From an uncultured Jannaschia sp. (GTDB lineage Bacteria > Pseudomonadota > Alphaproteobacteria > Rhodobacterales > Rhodobacteraceae), in contig NZ_CANLTR010000024.1 in the NCBI RefSeq assembly GCF_947494055.1, forward strand, positions 1 through 51,009: a stretch of DNA of 51,009 nt, given 5' to 3'. Shown in pieces: positions 9,176 through 18,789 of this stretch; position 1 is the stretch's first letter; every line of letters starts with the position of its first letter. The notes below the pieces were generated by a model. That model was not told the DNA's origin. It did not search any database and saw nothing but the letters and a program-made list of their open reading frames with translations. The translations under genes and the position numbers were made by a program.

Positions 9176-9201
9176 CCGCAGCGCGATCGTGAGACGACAG
9201 G

Positions 9202-9228
9202 ATCGGCGCTTCCGGGCGCCGATTTTTT
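9202..9228 (+). terminator. Intrinsic terminator after the DUF3072 gene
   Basis: An 8-bp perfect stem, ATCGGCGC (9202-9209) with GCGCCGAT (9216-9223), a six-base TTCCGG loop and a run of six T ending at 9228. It lies 27 bases after the DUF3072 stop and just before the hsp20 promoter candidate. Confidence 0.88.
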
Positions 9229-9240
9229 ATTGTCCGGACC

Positions 9241-9269
9241 CTTGAAGCCCCTGACCCCGCTTCCCAAAT
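9241..9269 (+). promoter_or_regulatory. Sigma32-like heat-shock promoter of the Hsp20 gene
   Basis: CTTGAA (9241-9246) and CCCAAAT (9263-9269) are 16 bases apart, close to the RpoH consensus CTTGAA-N(13-17)-CCCATNT. Transcription would begin near 9276-9280 and give a leader of about 95-100 bases before the hsp20 ATG at 9375. The match and the heat-shock gene behind it support each other; no experiment is implied. Confidence 0.6.
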
Positions 9270-9374
9270 TTCGGCATGTCGGATGCCGAAGCAGGGTCCG
9301 GCGAAACGACTAGCGGCCTTCGTCCCGTGGGGAGAGGGTCCGACGATGTATCGCTTCAAGCAAAGGATGCAGAC

Positions 9375-9842
9375 ATGCGCACCTATGATTTCACCCCGCT
9401 CTATCGTGCCACCGTCGGCTTCGACCGGATGGCGAGCCTGCTCGACCGGGCGATGACCGCCGACACGGCGACGACCTACCCGCCCTACAACATCGAGAAG
9501 CTCGGCGAGAACGAGTACCGCGTCTCGATCGCCGTGGCCGGGTTCACCGCCGAGGAGCTGTCGATCGAATCCCGCGACAACGCGGTCGTGGTCACGGCTC
9601 GCAAGGCCGAGACCAGCGAGAAGCGGACCTACCTGCACCGTGGCATCGCGACCCGGGCCTTTGAGAAAAGCTTCCAGCTCGCCGACCACGTCCACGTGAC
9701 CGGTGCCCGCCATGCCGACGGCATGCTCCACATCGAGCTCGAGCGTCAGGTGCCGGAGGCGCTGAAGCCCCGTCGCATCGAGATCGCGAATGGCAAGGCC
9801 GCCCCGGAGCTGGAAGGAACCTCCGAGACCGTCGAGGCATGA
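9375..9842 (+). CDS. Hsp20/alpha-crystallin small heat-shock protein
   Basis: An ATP-independent holdase of the IbpA/HspA class that binds unfolding proteins in the cytoplasm. The 155 aa product starts with MRTYDFTPLYRATVGFDRM, typical of class A alpha-proteobacterial sHSPs. The alpha-crystallin domain spans about residues 35-130, ends in the AFEKSFQLADHVHV and DGMLHIELER strands, and is followed by a short C-terminal tail. The ATG at 9375 (AAAGGA upstream) was preferred to the in-frame ATG at 9276, which coincides with the predicted transcription start. It lies between a sigma32-like promoter and its own terminator, so it is a single-gene heat-shock unit. Confidence 0.94.
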   Translation: MRTYDFTPLYRATVGFDRMASLLDRAMTADTATTYPPYNIEKLGENEYRVSIAVAGFTAEELSIESRDNAVVVTARKAETSEKRTYLHRGIATRAFEKSFQLADHVHVTGARHADGMLHIELERQVPEALKPRRIEIANGKAAPELEGTSETVEA

Positions 9843-9880
9843 GCTGAACCCCAAGACTGTGCCTTCGGTTGAAGGAGCGG

Positions 9881-9915
9881 CGCGCGTCCCTGCAAGGGGG
9901 CGCGCGTTCTCGTTT
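9881..9915 (+). terminator. Intrinsic terminator after hsp20
   Basis: CGCGCGTCCC (9881-9890) pairs with GGGGCGCGCG (9897-9906) through ten base pairs with one wobble and a six-base loop, followed by the T-rich TTCTCGTTT. It lies 38 bases after the hsp20 stop. Confidence 0.75.
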
Positions 9916-9974
9916 GGGGCGTCGGGGCAGGGTATGGTACGTTTGGCCGGGGATGAAGCATGGGGGAGCCTGGC

Positions 9975-10454
9975 ATGACGATCGCTCGAAACACGGTCTG
10001 CCTCTGGTACGACGGCGGGGCCGAGGCGGCCGCCCGGTTCTACGTCGCGACCTTCCCCGAGAGCTCGGTCGACGCGATCGTGCCCGCGCCGGCCGATTTT
10101 CCGGGTGGCCGGGCGGGGGACACGATCGTCGTGCGGTTCACCGTGCTCGGCATCCCCTGCATCGGCCTCAACGGCGGGGCCGTCTTCCCGCAGTCCGAGG
10201 CATTCTCCTTCCAGGTGACGACCGACGATCAGGCAGAGACCGATCGCTACTGGGATGCGATTGTCGGCGACGGGGGTCGCGAGAGCGAGTGCGGCTGGTG
10301 CAAGGATCGGTGGGGCGTGTCGTGGCAGATCACCCCGCGGACGCTGAGCGAGGCACTGGAGGCTGGCGGCGACGAGGCGCAGCGGGCCTTCGAGGCGATG
10401 CTGACCATGCGGCGGATCGATGTCGCGGCGATCGACGCGGCACGGCGCGGCTGA
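9975..10454 (+). CDS. VOC/PhnB-like (glyoxalase-fold) protein
   Basis: A 159 aa protein of the PhnB-like vicinal-oxygen-chelate group, often labelled 3-demethylubiquinone-9 3-methyltransferase-like. Characteristic segments are the N-terminal CLWYDGGAEAAARFYVATFP, GIPCIGLNGG in the middle, and ESECGWCKDRWGVSWQI, which closes the fold. Members bind small ligands, sometimes through a metal, and the true substrate is usually unknown. The start at 9975 is preceded by GGGGAG; the ATG at 9960 is less well placed. Its stop is 4 bases from the end of the convergent glycosyltransferase-like gene. Confidence 0.88.
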   Translation: MTIARNTVCLWYDGGAEAAARFYVATFPESSVDAIVPAPADFPGGRAGDTIVVRFTVLGIPCIGLNGGAVFPQSEAFSFQVTTDDQAETDRYWDAIVGDGGRESECGWCKDRWGVSWQITPRTLSEALEAGGDEAQRAFEAMLTMRRIDVAAIDAARRG

Positions 10455-10458
10455 GGGT

Positions 10459-11319
10459 TCAGAACCACTGACCGGGCTCCATCAGGCCGAGCTCGAGAAG
10501 CTGCTGCGCGCGCCATTCGAAGCGGACCGACCCGTCCCACCGGAACCCCTCGATCGCCGCCCGCGAGCCGGGATTTGTGGCCAGCGCCTTCGCGGCCCGG
10601 AACGACGCGATCGCGGCCGTCAGCGAATGGTGCCAGGGGCAGGCATAGGTATTCATCTCCTCGTCGTTCAGGAGGTGCCCGGGCAACAGCCGCAGATCCT
10701 TTCGCACCCGGAACAGGGCGACCCGGTCCATCCGGCGGCGCGCGGGCGGCACGTGCTCCTCGAACCGCCAGCGCAGGCCCCCGTGGAAGTCGAGCTGCCG
10801 GTCCTTCGGAACCTGTCCGTCCATCCGCGCGAGCGCGAAATAGCCGGTCGCGTCGAGCCAGGCATCGGCGCGATCGACCCCTTTTCCGCCCGCTTCGAGC
10901 GTGCCGGCGTACAGATCGGCCACGAAGGTCACGACGCTGTCGCGCCGCTCCTCCCTGCAGAAGGCGAGCGCCTCGCCGACGCGCCGGCTCTCGGCGAAGG
11001 GGTGGAACAAGTATTCGGCATTGTAGAGGTAGCCCGTCCAGGCCCCGGCCGGGCGGCCGGCAATAAGCGCGTTGACGCAACTCAGCGTCAGGTCCTCGGG
11101 CCGCGTGCCGAGCGTCAGGCGATGCACCCGCTCGGGCAGGGGTTCGGGAACGCGCACGCCCGGCGGGACGGCGAGCACGAGCGCGTGGAAGCCGGCGTCG
11201 AGGTGATGGCGGATCGTGCTTTCGATCTCGCATTCGTCCTCGCAGATCACCATCAGCGTGGGACCGGCCCCGAGACGTGCGGCGCGAGCTGTCAGGTCCT
11301 CTGGCGAGGTGAAGTGCAT
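10459..11319 (-). CDS. Putative glycosyltransferase-like protein
   Basis: A 286 aa cytosolic protein. The N-terminal [21 protein letters not shown] resembles the opening strand and helix of glycosyltransferase family 2/92-like proteins, where a donor-binding acidic segment is followed by a helix. The later [12 protein letters not shown] and the C-terminal LMEPGQWF segments look conserved but I cannot tie them to a defined family. There is no clear DXD motif. It is divergent from miaB with a 125-base spacer, and a GGGA ribosome site precedes the ATG at 11319. The coding call is firm; the function is tentative. Confidence 0.8.
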   Translation of the reverse strand: MHFTSPEDLTARAARLGAGPTLMVICEDECEIESTIRHHLDAGFHALVLAVPPGVRVPEPLPERVHRLTLGTRPEDLTLSCVNALIAGRPAGAWTGYLYNAEYLFHPFAESRRVGEALAFCREERRDSVVTFVADLYAGTLEAGGKGVDRADAWLDATGYFALARMDGQVPKDRQLDFHGGLRWRFEEHVPPARRRMDRVALFRVRKDLRLLPGHLLNDEEMNTYACPWHHSLTAAIASFRAAKALATNPGSRAAIEGFRWDGSVRFEWRAQQLLELGLMEPGQWF

Positions 11320-11444
11320 GGAGATCCGTCCCGGTCGCGTCCCGCGAACCCTTCCTCAACGTGGCCCGGGTCGCAACGGGGCCGCGTTGCGGCAGGGCCA
11401 TGCCTGCGGTATTGGCGCAACGCGACGAGACAGGGACGCATGCC

Positions 11445-12767
11445 ATGACCGCGACCAAGAAGCTGCACATCAAGACCTACGGCTGCCAGATGAACGTCTA
11501 CGACAGCGAACGCATGGTCGAGGCGATGGCGGCCGAGGGCTACGAGACGACCGAGGATGCGGGCGAGGCGGACCTCATCCTGCTGAACACCTGTCACATC
11601 CGCGAGAAGGCGGCGGAGAAGGTCTATTCCGATCTGGGCCGGCTGCGCCCGCTGAAGGACGCCAAGCCCGACCTCAGGATCGGCGTCGCCGGCTGCGTCG
11701 CGCAGGCCGAGGGCGGCGAGATCATGGCGCGCCAGCCGCTCGTCGACCTCGTCGTGGGACCGCAGACCTATCATCGCCTGCCCGCCATGCTCGCCCGCGT
11801 CGCGGCGGGGGAGAAGGCGCTCGACACCGAGATGCCGGAGGAGGACAAGTTCGATCACCTCCCGCAACTGCGCACACCCGCGGCGAAGCCCTCGGCCTTC
11901 CTGACGGTGCAGGAGGGCTGCGACAAGTTCTGCGCCTTCTGCGTCGTGCCCTATACCCGCGGCGCCGAGGTCAGCCGGCCGGTGACGCGCCTCCTGTCCG
12001 AAGCGCGGGCGCTGGTCGACCGGGGCGTGCGGGAGATCACGCTTCTGGGGCAGAACGTGAACGCCTATCACGGGGCGGGGCCGGACGGGCGGACATGGTC
12101 GCTCGCGGACCTGATCTGGGCGCTCGACGGGATCGAGGGGCTGGCGCGCATCCGGTTCACGACCTCGCATCCGAACGACATGACCGACGACCTGATCTCG
12201 GCACACGGGGATTGCGCGAAGCTGATGCCGTATCTGCATCTGCCGGTGCAGTCCGGCAGCGACCGCATCCTCAAGGCGATGAATCGCAAGCACGGGGCGG
12301 CGGAATATATCAAGCTGATTGACAAACTCCGCGCCGCACGGCCCGACCTCGCATTGTCGGGCGACTTCATCGTCGGCTTCCCCGGCGAGACGGAGGCGGA
12401 TTTCGAGGCGACGCTCGATCTGGTGCGGCAGGTCCGCTACGCCGCGGCCTATTCCTTCCGCTATTCCCCACGCCCCGGCACGCCGGCGGCGGAGCGGCCG
12501 GAGGTGCCGACGGAGGTTGCGGTCGAGCGGCTGCACCGGCTGCAGGCGCTTCTGACCGAGCAGCAGCAGGCGGCGCAGGCCGCAATGATCGGGCGGGAGA
12601 CGAACGTGCTCTTCGAGAAGGCGGGGCGGCTGCCGGGGCAGTTGGTGGGCAAGTCCGACTACCTGCAGGCGGTCCATGCCGACGCGCCCGAGAGCATGCT
12701 CGGCCGGGTCGCGCGGGTCCGCGTCACCGTGGCGAAGACGAACTCGCTCGCGGCGGAACTCGTCTGA
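11445..12767 (+). CDS. miaB: tRNA-2-methylthio-N6-dimethylallyladenosine synthase
   Basis: A radical-SAM methylthiotransferase that converts i6A37 to ms2i6A37 in tRNAs reading UNN codons. The 440 aa protein has the N-terminal UPF0004 domain with cysteines C14 (YGCQMN), C50 (NTCHIRE) and C84 (AGCVAQ) for one [4Fe-4S] cluster. The radical-SAM cluster is CDKFCAFC (C159, C163, C166), and a C-terminal TRAM domain follows. The ATG at 11445 is preceded by AGGGA; an upstream in-frame ATG at 11361 would add 28 unlikely residues. It leads the plus-strand group that continues with phoH and ybeY. Confidence 0.97.
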   Translation: MTATKKLHIKTYGCQMNVYDSERMVEAMAAEGYETTEDAGEADLILLNTCHIREKAAEKVYSDLGRLRPLKDAKPDLRIGVAGCVAQAEGGEIMARQPLVDLVVGPQTYHRLPAMLARVAAGEKALDTEMPEEDKFDHLPQLRTPAAKPSAFLTVQEGCDKFCAFCVVPYTRGAEVSRPVTRLLSEARALVDRGVREITLLGQNVNAYHGAGPDGRTWSLADLIWALDGIEGLARIRFTTSHPNDMTDDLISAHGDCAKLMPYLHLPVQSGSDRILKAMNRKHGAAEYIKLIDKLRAARPDLALSGDFIVGFPGETEADFEATLDLVRQVRYAAAYSFRYSPRPGTPAAERPEVPTEVAVERLHRLQALLTEQQQAAQAAMIGRETNVLFEKAGRLPGQLVGKSDYLQAVHADAPESMLGRVARVRVTVAKTNSLAAELV

Positions 12768-12776
12768 CGGGTCGGC

Positions 12777-13058
12777 CTAGCGTGGCGGATTGGTCCGCAG
12801 GAGGGTGCGAAGTCCCTCCGCAAGCGCCTCGCCGCCCTCCAGATAGCGCGGATCGCGGCAGAGCGTCGTCGCCACGGCGAACGCGTCCACCGGATCGTAG
12901 CCGACGGCGCGGAGGTCGGAGACGAAGTTGTCGCTCGGCTTGTCCCAGATGATCTCGGTGGAGATGTAGCGGTGGCAGCCGACGCGGATCTGGCCGGGTT
13001 CCTGCGCCGAAGCGCCGGCCGCCGCGAGGCAGAGCGCAAATGTGATCAAAAACTTCAT
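12777..13058 (-). CDS. Small secreted protein of unknown function
   Basis: The 93 aa product has a clear Sec signal peptide (MKFLITFALCLAAAGASAQ, cleavage probably after ASA). The mature part of about 75 residues has two cysteines (C28, C67) able to form one disulfide in the periplasm. It shares its short spacer with miaB, ends 9 bases from the miaB stop, and is on the opposite strand to miaB and phoH. No family was recognised. The ribosome site is weak (GGATGGGG region), but the signal peptide makes the frame convincing. Confidence 0.75.
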   Translation of the reverse strand: MKFLITFALCLAAAGASAQEPGQIRVGCHRYISTEIIWDKPSDNFVSDLRAVGYDPVDAFAVATTLCRDPRYLEGGEALAEGLRTLLRTNPPR

Positions 13059-13258
13059 GTCGTTACCCCATCCTTAACGTCAACGACTTCTTCACGTCGA
13101 ATGGTTAAGCAAAGGTTGCCGGATCGACACGATGGCGCGCGTGCCCCGCGGCATCTGTAACGTCGACGTGAAATTCCTCCCGTTCGGTCCTACCTCTCTT
13201 GCGCGTCCCGTCCCGCGCGGGGCACGTTGCAACAGTTTTCGCCTCGAAGGAGCCGTGC

Positions 13259-14278
13259 TTGGCCTCGATCCTCGCCCCCGACGACACCACCGCGCTCCAT
13301 CTGGAGTTTCCCGACAACCGCCTGATGATCGACCTCGTCGGTCCGCACGGCGCCCACCTCGCGCAGGTGGAGCAACTCCTCGGCGTGCTGATCGTGCACC
13401 GGGGCAATGCGCTCACCATCCACGGCGAGGCCGCGGCGGAGGCCGAACGGGTGCTGAACGCGCTCTACGCGCGGCTCGAGGCGGGCAAGCAGGTCGATAT
13501 GGGCGCGATCGACGGATTGATCCGCCTGCGCTCCGACGAGGGATCGGATGGCGCGCGACAGGGCGACCAGGAGGAGATGTTCCCCGGCCCCGCGCTCGAG
13601 ATCCGCACGCGCAAGAAGACGATGGAGCCGCGGACCGAGGCGCAGAAGGCCTACACGCAGGCGCTTCTGGAGCACGAGCTGACCTTCGGGATCGGCCCGG
13701 CGGGCACCGGCAAGACCTACATCGCCGTGGCCGTCGCCGTGTCGAAGTTCATCACCGGCGAGGTCGACCGGATCATCCTGACGCGCCCGGCGGTGGAGGC
13801 CGGCGAGAAGCTGGGCTTCCTGCCCGGCACGCAGGACGAGAAGGTCGATCCCTACATGCAGCCGCTCTACGATGCGCTGAACGACTTCCTGCCGGGCAAG
13901 CAGCTTCAGAAGCTGCGCGAGGAGAAGCGGGTCGAGATCGCGCCGCTGGCGTTCATGCGGGGGCGGACGCTGTCCAACGCCTTCGTCATCCTCGACGAGG
14001 CGCAGAACGCGACCACGATGCAGATGAAGATGTTCCTGACCCGTCTGGGGCAGGGGAGCCGGATGGCGATCACCGGCGACCGGTCGCAGGTGGACCTGCC
14101 GCGCGGTGTGCAGTCCGGGCTGCGCGACGCGGAGGAGATCCTGCGCGGGGTCGGGGGGATCAGCTTCAACTACTTCACCGCGACCGACGTCGTGCGACAC
14201 CCGCTCGTCGCCAAGATCATCACCGCCTACGAGAAGGACGACGCCCGGCGCGAGGCGGCGCGGCTGGAACGGCGATGA
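13259..14278 (+). CDS. phoH: PhoH-family ATPase
   Basis: A cytoplasmic nucleotide-binding protein of the PhoH/YbeZ type, which is linked to YbeY and RNA processing. Walker A is GPAGTGKT (residues 146-153) and Walker B lies in VILDEAQN. I place the start at a TTG at 13259, because AAGGAG lies exactly 6 bases upstream and the protein then begins MASILAPDD as an N-terminal KH-like domain would. The other TTG at 13199 has no ribosome site. Length is 339 aa. Its stop overlaps the start of the RraB-like gene (ATGA), and ybeY follows that gene, so the three are coupled. Confidence 0.93.
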   Translation: MASILAPDDTTALHLEFPDNRLMIDLVGPHGAHLAQVEQLLGVLIVHRGNALTIHGEAAAEAERVLNALYARLEAGKQVDMGAIDGLIRLRSDEGSDGARQGDQEEMFPGPALEIRTRKKTMEPRTEAQKAYTQALLEHELTFGIGPAGTGKTYIAVAVAVSKFITGEVDRIILTRPAVEAGEKLGFLPGTQDEKVDPYMQPLYDALNDFLPGKQLQKLREEKRVEIAPLAFMRGRTLSNAFVILDEAQNATTMQMKMFLTRLGQGSRMAITGDRSQVDLPRGVQSGLRDAEEILRGVGGISFNYFTATDVVRHPLVAKIITAYEKDDARREAARLERR

Positions 14279-14607
14279 GCTTCGACTTCGACGCGCAGCG
14301 CGCCGAGACCGAACGGCTCTGGGCGGAGATGGCGGCGGCGCACGACCTGCCGGCGACGGGTCTGCTGGACCTGCATTTCGAGGGCGGGGACGGGTCGGAC
14401 GCGACCGAGTTCATGGGCTGGCTCGAGGACGAGGGTTTCGATGTCGAGCATTACCCGGCCGAGGACGACGAGCCCGAGACGGTCGAGGTCCAGACGGTGG
14501 AGATGCCGCTCTCGCCCGCGACGATCCACGCCGAGGAGCGGCGCACCACCGAGGCCGCCCTGCGTTACGGGTTCCGCCCGACAGGCTGGGGCTTCATGGG
14601 CGTATGA
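14275..14607 (+). CDS. RraB-like small acidic protein
   Basis: A 110 aa very acidic protein with a LLDLHFEGGDGSDATEFMGW strand-helix segment, the phrase DEGFDVEHYPAEDD and a closing RPTGWGFMG. The layout resembles the RNase E inhibitor RraB family (a ferredoxin-like fold ending in D-G-W-G), but I assign it by pattern only. It overlaps phoH (ATGA at 14275) and ybeY (ATGA at 14604) by 4 bases each, so all three are translated as a unit. The link of PhoH and YbeY to RNA turnover makes an RNase-modulating role plausible. Confidence 0.85.
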   Translation: MSFDFDAQRAETERLWAEMAAAHDLPATGLLDLHFEGGDGSDATEFMGWLEDEGFDVEHYPAEDDEPETVEVQTVEMPLSPATIHAEERRTTEAALRYGFRPTGWGFMGV

Positions 14608-15086
14608 GCCATGTCGTCGACGTCATCCTGGAGGACGACCGCTGGCGGGAATCGCTCGAGCGGCTGGCGGGGATCGCCGTGCCGGCGGCGCTCGCGGGGC
14701 TCGAGGATTGCGAGGTCGCGGTGATGGGTTGCGACGATGCGCGGATCGCGGCGCTCAACGAGAGCTTCCGCGGCAAGGCGCGCCCGACCAACGTGCTGAG
14801 CTGGCCGTCGGCGGCGCTTCGCCCGGACATCGCGCCGATCGAGCCGGAGCTGGGCGACATCGCGATCGCCTTCGAGACCTGTGCGCGGGAGGCTGCCGAA
14901 CAGGGCAAGCCTTTCGAGGCGCACGTGATTCACCTTCTCGTTCACGCGACGCTGCATCTGCTGGGGCATGACCACGCGGATGCGGCCGAGGCGGAACGGA
15001 TGGAGGCTGAGGAGGTTCGTATCTTAACCGCTTTGGGATACCCCGATCCCTACGCGTCTGGTATCAACGTAAGCGCCGGCGACTGA
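14604..15086 (+). CDS. ybeY: Endoribonuclease YbeY
   Basis: A metal-dependent single-strand endoribonuclease needed for 16S rRNA 3' maturation and ribosome quality control. The 160 aa protein has the zinc-binding HxxxHxxGHDH pattern in VHATLHLLGHDH (H114, H118, H124) and the conserved RPTNVLSWP segment near residue 60. Its start overlaps the preceding gene by 4 bases. corC follows after 32 bases. Confidence 0.97.
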   Translation: MSHVVDVILEDDRWRESLERLAGIAVPAALAGLEDCEVAVMGCDDARIAALNESFRGKARPTNVLSWPSAALRPDIAPIEPELGDIAIAFETCAREAAEQGKPFEAHVIHLLVHATLHLLGHDHADAAEAERMEAEEVRILTALGYPDPYASGINVSAGD

Positions 15087-15118
15087 GCCGGTTTCAAAAC
15101 GGAGGCCCCACGGGTCCG

Positions 15119-16000
15119 ATGGACAAGGACGGATCGTCTAGCGCCGCGCCCGGCGCGCAGGACGAAGAGTTGACGAACGCCGATCCCACGGGATCGCGCC
15201 CCGGTTTCATCTCCCGCATGTTCGCGGGATTCGGCACCGACACCCCCGCCACCCAGACCAGTCCCGAGGATGGGCCGGCCCCGCGCACGACGCCGGGCCT
15301 TCTGAACCTGCGCCTCAAGCGGCTGGACGACGTGCTCATCCCCCGCGCGGAGGTCGTGGCCGTGCCGGTGGACATCTCGCTGCCCGATCTGGTGGCGAAG
15401 TTCCGCGAGAGCGGTATGACACGCATCCCGGTCTTCGAGGGAACGCTCGACGTGCCGCTCGGGATGATCCACCTGAAGGATCTGGCGCTCAACCACGGCT
15501 TCAACGGCGACCGCGACAAGCCGTTCGAGGTCAGGCCGCTTCTGCGGCACTTGATCTATGCGCCCCCCTCGATGCCGATCGGCGTGCTGCTCACCAAGAT
15601 GCAGACGCAGCGCATCCACATGGCGCTCGTGATCGACGAATACGGCGGCGTGGACGGGCTCGTGACGCTCGAGGACCTGATCGAGCAGGTCATCGGCGAG
15701 ATCGAGGACGAGCACGATCAGGAAGAGGGCAAGTTCTGGCGGCAGGAGAAGTCCGGCTGCTACCTCGCACTGGCCCGCACGCCGATCGACGACTTCCAGG
15801 ACGAGATCGGCATGCGCCTCGTCGAGGAGGGAGACGAGGAGGAGATCGACACGCTCGGCGGTCTGGTCTTCATGCTCGCCGGCCGGGTGCCCGCGCGCGG
15901 CGAGGTGATCCCGCATCCTTCCGGCGCCGAGATCGAGGTGGTCGACGCCGATCCGCGGCGTATCAAGCGCCTGCGCCTCCGGATGCCGCAGGCCGCCTGA
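15119..16000 (+). CDS. corC: CorC/HlyC-type CBS-domain protein
   Basis: A 293 aa soluble protein with two CBS domains (about residues 75-205), including YGGVDGLVTLEDLIEQVIGEIEDE, and a C-terminal CorC_HlyC transporter-associated domain (about 215-290). There is no DUF21 membrane domain, so this is the short cytosolic form seen between ybeY and lnt. It is associated with magnesium and cobalt efflux, but the direct role is uncertain. GGAGG lies 13 bases before the ATG, a somewhat long spacing. The lnt start follows its stop by one base. Confidence 0.93.
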   Translation: MDKDGSSSAAPGAQDEELTNADPTGSRPGFISRMFAGFGTDTPATQTSPEDGPAPRTTPGLLNLRLKRLDDVLIPRAEVVAVPVDISLPDLVAKFRESGMTRIPVFEGTLDVPLGMIHLKDLALNHGFNGDRDKPFEVRPLLRHLIYAPPSMPIGVLLTKMQTQRIHMALVIDEYGGVDGLVTLEDLIEQVIGEIEDEHDQEEGKFWRQEKSGCYLALARTPIDDFQDEIGMRLVEEGDEEEIDTLGGLVFMLAGRVPARGEVIPHPSGAEIEVVDADPRRIKRLRLRMPQAA

Positions 16001-16001
16001 C

Positions 16002-17474
16002 TTGCGCGCCATCGCCGCCCTGTGGCCGGTCCTGGCGGGGCTGGCCGCCGCGTCGGGACAGGCGCCGTGGAACCTGTGGTGGCTGGCTTTGGTGGGATAC
16101 CTCGCCGGGATCGGCTACGTCGCGCGGAGCGCGCATCCGTTCTGGACGGGGATGCTCTTCGGGGCGGCGCATTTCGCGCTGGCGCTCGTCTGGATCGTCG
16201 AGCCCTTCCTCATCGACCCTGAGGCGACGGCCTGGCTCGCGCCGATCGCGCTGATCGGCGTCTCGGTCGGGTTCGGCCTGTTCTGGGCCGCGGCGGGATG
16301 GGTCGGGGTGCGGTGGCTCAAGGGGGCCGTCGGGGTGGCGGTGGCGCTTGGGCTGGCGGAGCTGCTGCGCTCCTACCTTCTGACCGGCTTTCCCTGGGCC
16401 CTGCCGGGGCACATGCTGATCGACACGGACGCGCTGCCCGCGGCGTCGCTGGTGGGCGCGCACGGGCTCGGGATCGCGGTGTTGCTCGGAGCGGGACTCA
16501 TCGCCACGGGTCGGATCGCCGGGGTTGCGGCGGGGGCGGTGCTCTGGGCCGCGCCCTTCGTCGTCGGCGCGGCGCTGCCGCCGGCACCGGAGGGGGCGGG
16601 GCCCGTCCTGCGCCTCGTGCAGCCGAACGCGCCGCAGCATCTCAAATGGGAGCCGGACTGGCGCGGCGTCTTCTTCCGGCGCGGACTGGAGGAGACGGCG
16701 GCCGCGACCGACGGACCGCCGCCCGTGGCCGTGGTCTGGCCCGAGACGGCGCTGCCGGAACTGCTCGACTATTCCGAAGACCTCCGCCCGATCCTGGCGG
16801 AGGCGACGGGCGGCGTGCCGCTCGTCATCGGCGTGCAGCGCTATGGCCCGGACGGGCATCCGCGCAATTCGGTCGCGCTTCTGGAGGGCCCGTCGGGCGA
16901 GGTCGCGGCGATCCACGACAAGCACCGGCTCGTCCCCTTCGGCGAGTTCCTTCCCATGCAGGGCCTGTTCGACCTGATCGGGATCGGCCCGCTGGCGAGC
17001 CGGCTCGCCGGGACCTTCGCCGCCGGCGAGGGACCGGCGCTGATCGACGTGCCTGGGGTGGGACCGGTCCTGCCGCTGATCTGCTACGAGGCGATCTTTC
17101 CGCAGGACATCGCGCGCGTCGACCGGCCGCGCGCGATCCTGCATCTGACGAACGATGCCTGGTTCGGGCGGCGCTTCGGGCCGCAGCAGCATCTTGCGCT
17201 CACGCGGCTGCGCGCCGCGGAATCAGGCCTGCCGGTTCTGCGCGCGGCCAATACCGGCATCTCGGCGGCGATCGACGCGCGCGGGACGGTGCTGGCCAGC
17301 CTGCCGCTGCAGGTCCACGGGCATCTCGACGCCGCCCTCCCGCCGGCGCTTCCGCCGACCCCGTACCTTGCGACCGGGGATTGGGCGGCGCTGATAACCC
17401 TTTTCTTACTCGCGGCATGCTGTGTCATCTTTTCCGGACGAATCGGAGTTGTGCGCCTCCCCGATCGTCCCTAG
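16002..17474 (+). CDS. lnt: Apolipoprotein N-acyltransferase
   Basis: Adds the third acyl chain to the N-terminal cysteine of lipoproteins at the inner membrane. The 490 aa protein has an N-terminal set of membrane helices (about residues 1-190) and a nitrilase-like periplasmic domain. The catalytic triad is visible as E in VWPETALPE, K in DKHRLVPFGEF and C in ICYEAIFP. A last membrane helix lies near the C-terminus. The start is a TTG at 16002, one base after the corC stop, so translation probably depends on corC. The SAM riboswitch of metK begins 8 bases after its stop. Confidence 0.95.
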   Translation: MRAIAALWPVLAGLAAASGQAPWNLWWLALVGYLAGIGYVARSAHPFWTGMLFGAAHFALALVWIVEPFLIDPEATAWLAPIALIGVSVGFGLFWAAAGWVGVRWLKGAVGVAVALGLAELLRSYLLTGFPWALPGHMLIDTDALPAASLVGAHGLGIAVLLGAGLIATGRIAGVAAGAVLWAAPFVVGAALPPAPEGAGPVLRLVQPNAPQHLKWEPDWRGVFFRRGLEETAAATDGPPPVAVVWPETALPELLDYSEDLRPILAEATGGVPLVIGVQRYGPDGHPRNSVALLEGPSGEVAAIHDKHRLVPFGEFLPMQGLFDLIGIGPLASRLAGTFAAGEGPALIDVPGVGPVLPLICYEAIFPQDIARVDRPRAILHLTNDAWFGRRFGPQQHLALTRLRAAESGLPVLRAANTGISAAIDARGTVLASLPLQVHGHLDAALPPALPPTPYLATGDWAALITLFLLAACCVIFSGRIGVVRLPDRP

Positions 17475-17482
17475 TCGATAGC

Positions 17483-17529
17483 GGTCGCTCCAACGGCTTC
17501 CTGACGGGGCGTGACCATCAATCGGAGCA
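17483..17529 (+). promoter_or_regulatory. SAM/SAH riboswitch of metK
   Basis: The sequence has the features of the SAM/SAH riboswitch class (RF01727): GGTCGC (17483-17488) pairs with GTGACC (17511-17516) with one G-U, the conserved AACGGCTTCCTGACG loop lies at 17492-17506, and the 3' strand ATCGGAGCA (17521-17529) contains the metK ribosome binding site GGAG. In the known class, bound SAM makes a pseudoknot that hides this site, so high SAM would shut off metK translation. The ATG at 17535 is 7 bases beyond GGAG, as such control needs. Confidence 0.93.
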
Positions 17530-17534
17530 CCCCC

Positions 17535-18719
<1,185 letters not shown>

Positions 18720-18789
18720 AGGGCAACAGGTGAAAATTCCGAAGCGTCAGGTCTGATCCTTCTGCCCGGCGTAAGGTCGCGCAGCCGCA

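Noticed and set aside
9276-9374. ROSE-type or fourU RNA thermometer in the hsp20 leader
   Set aside because: No UUGCU-type anti-ribosome-site element or U run facing AAAGGA was found; only the long leader itself is noted.
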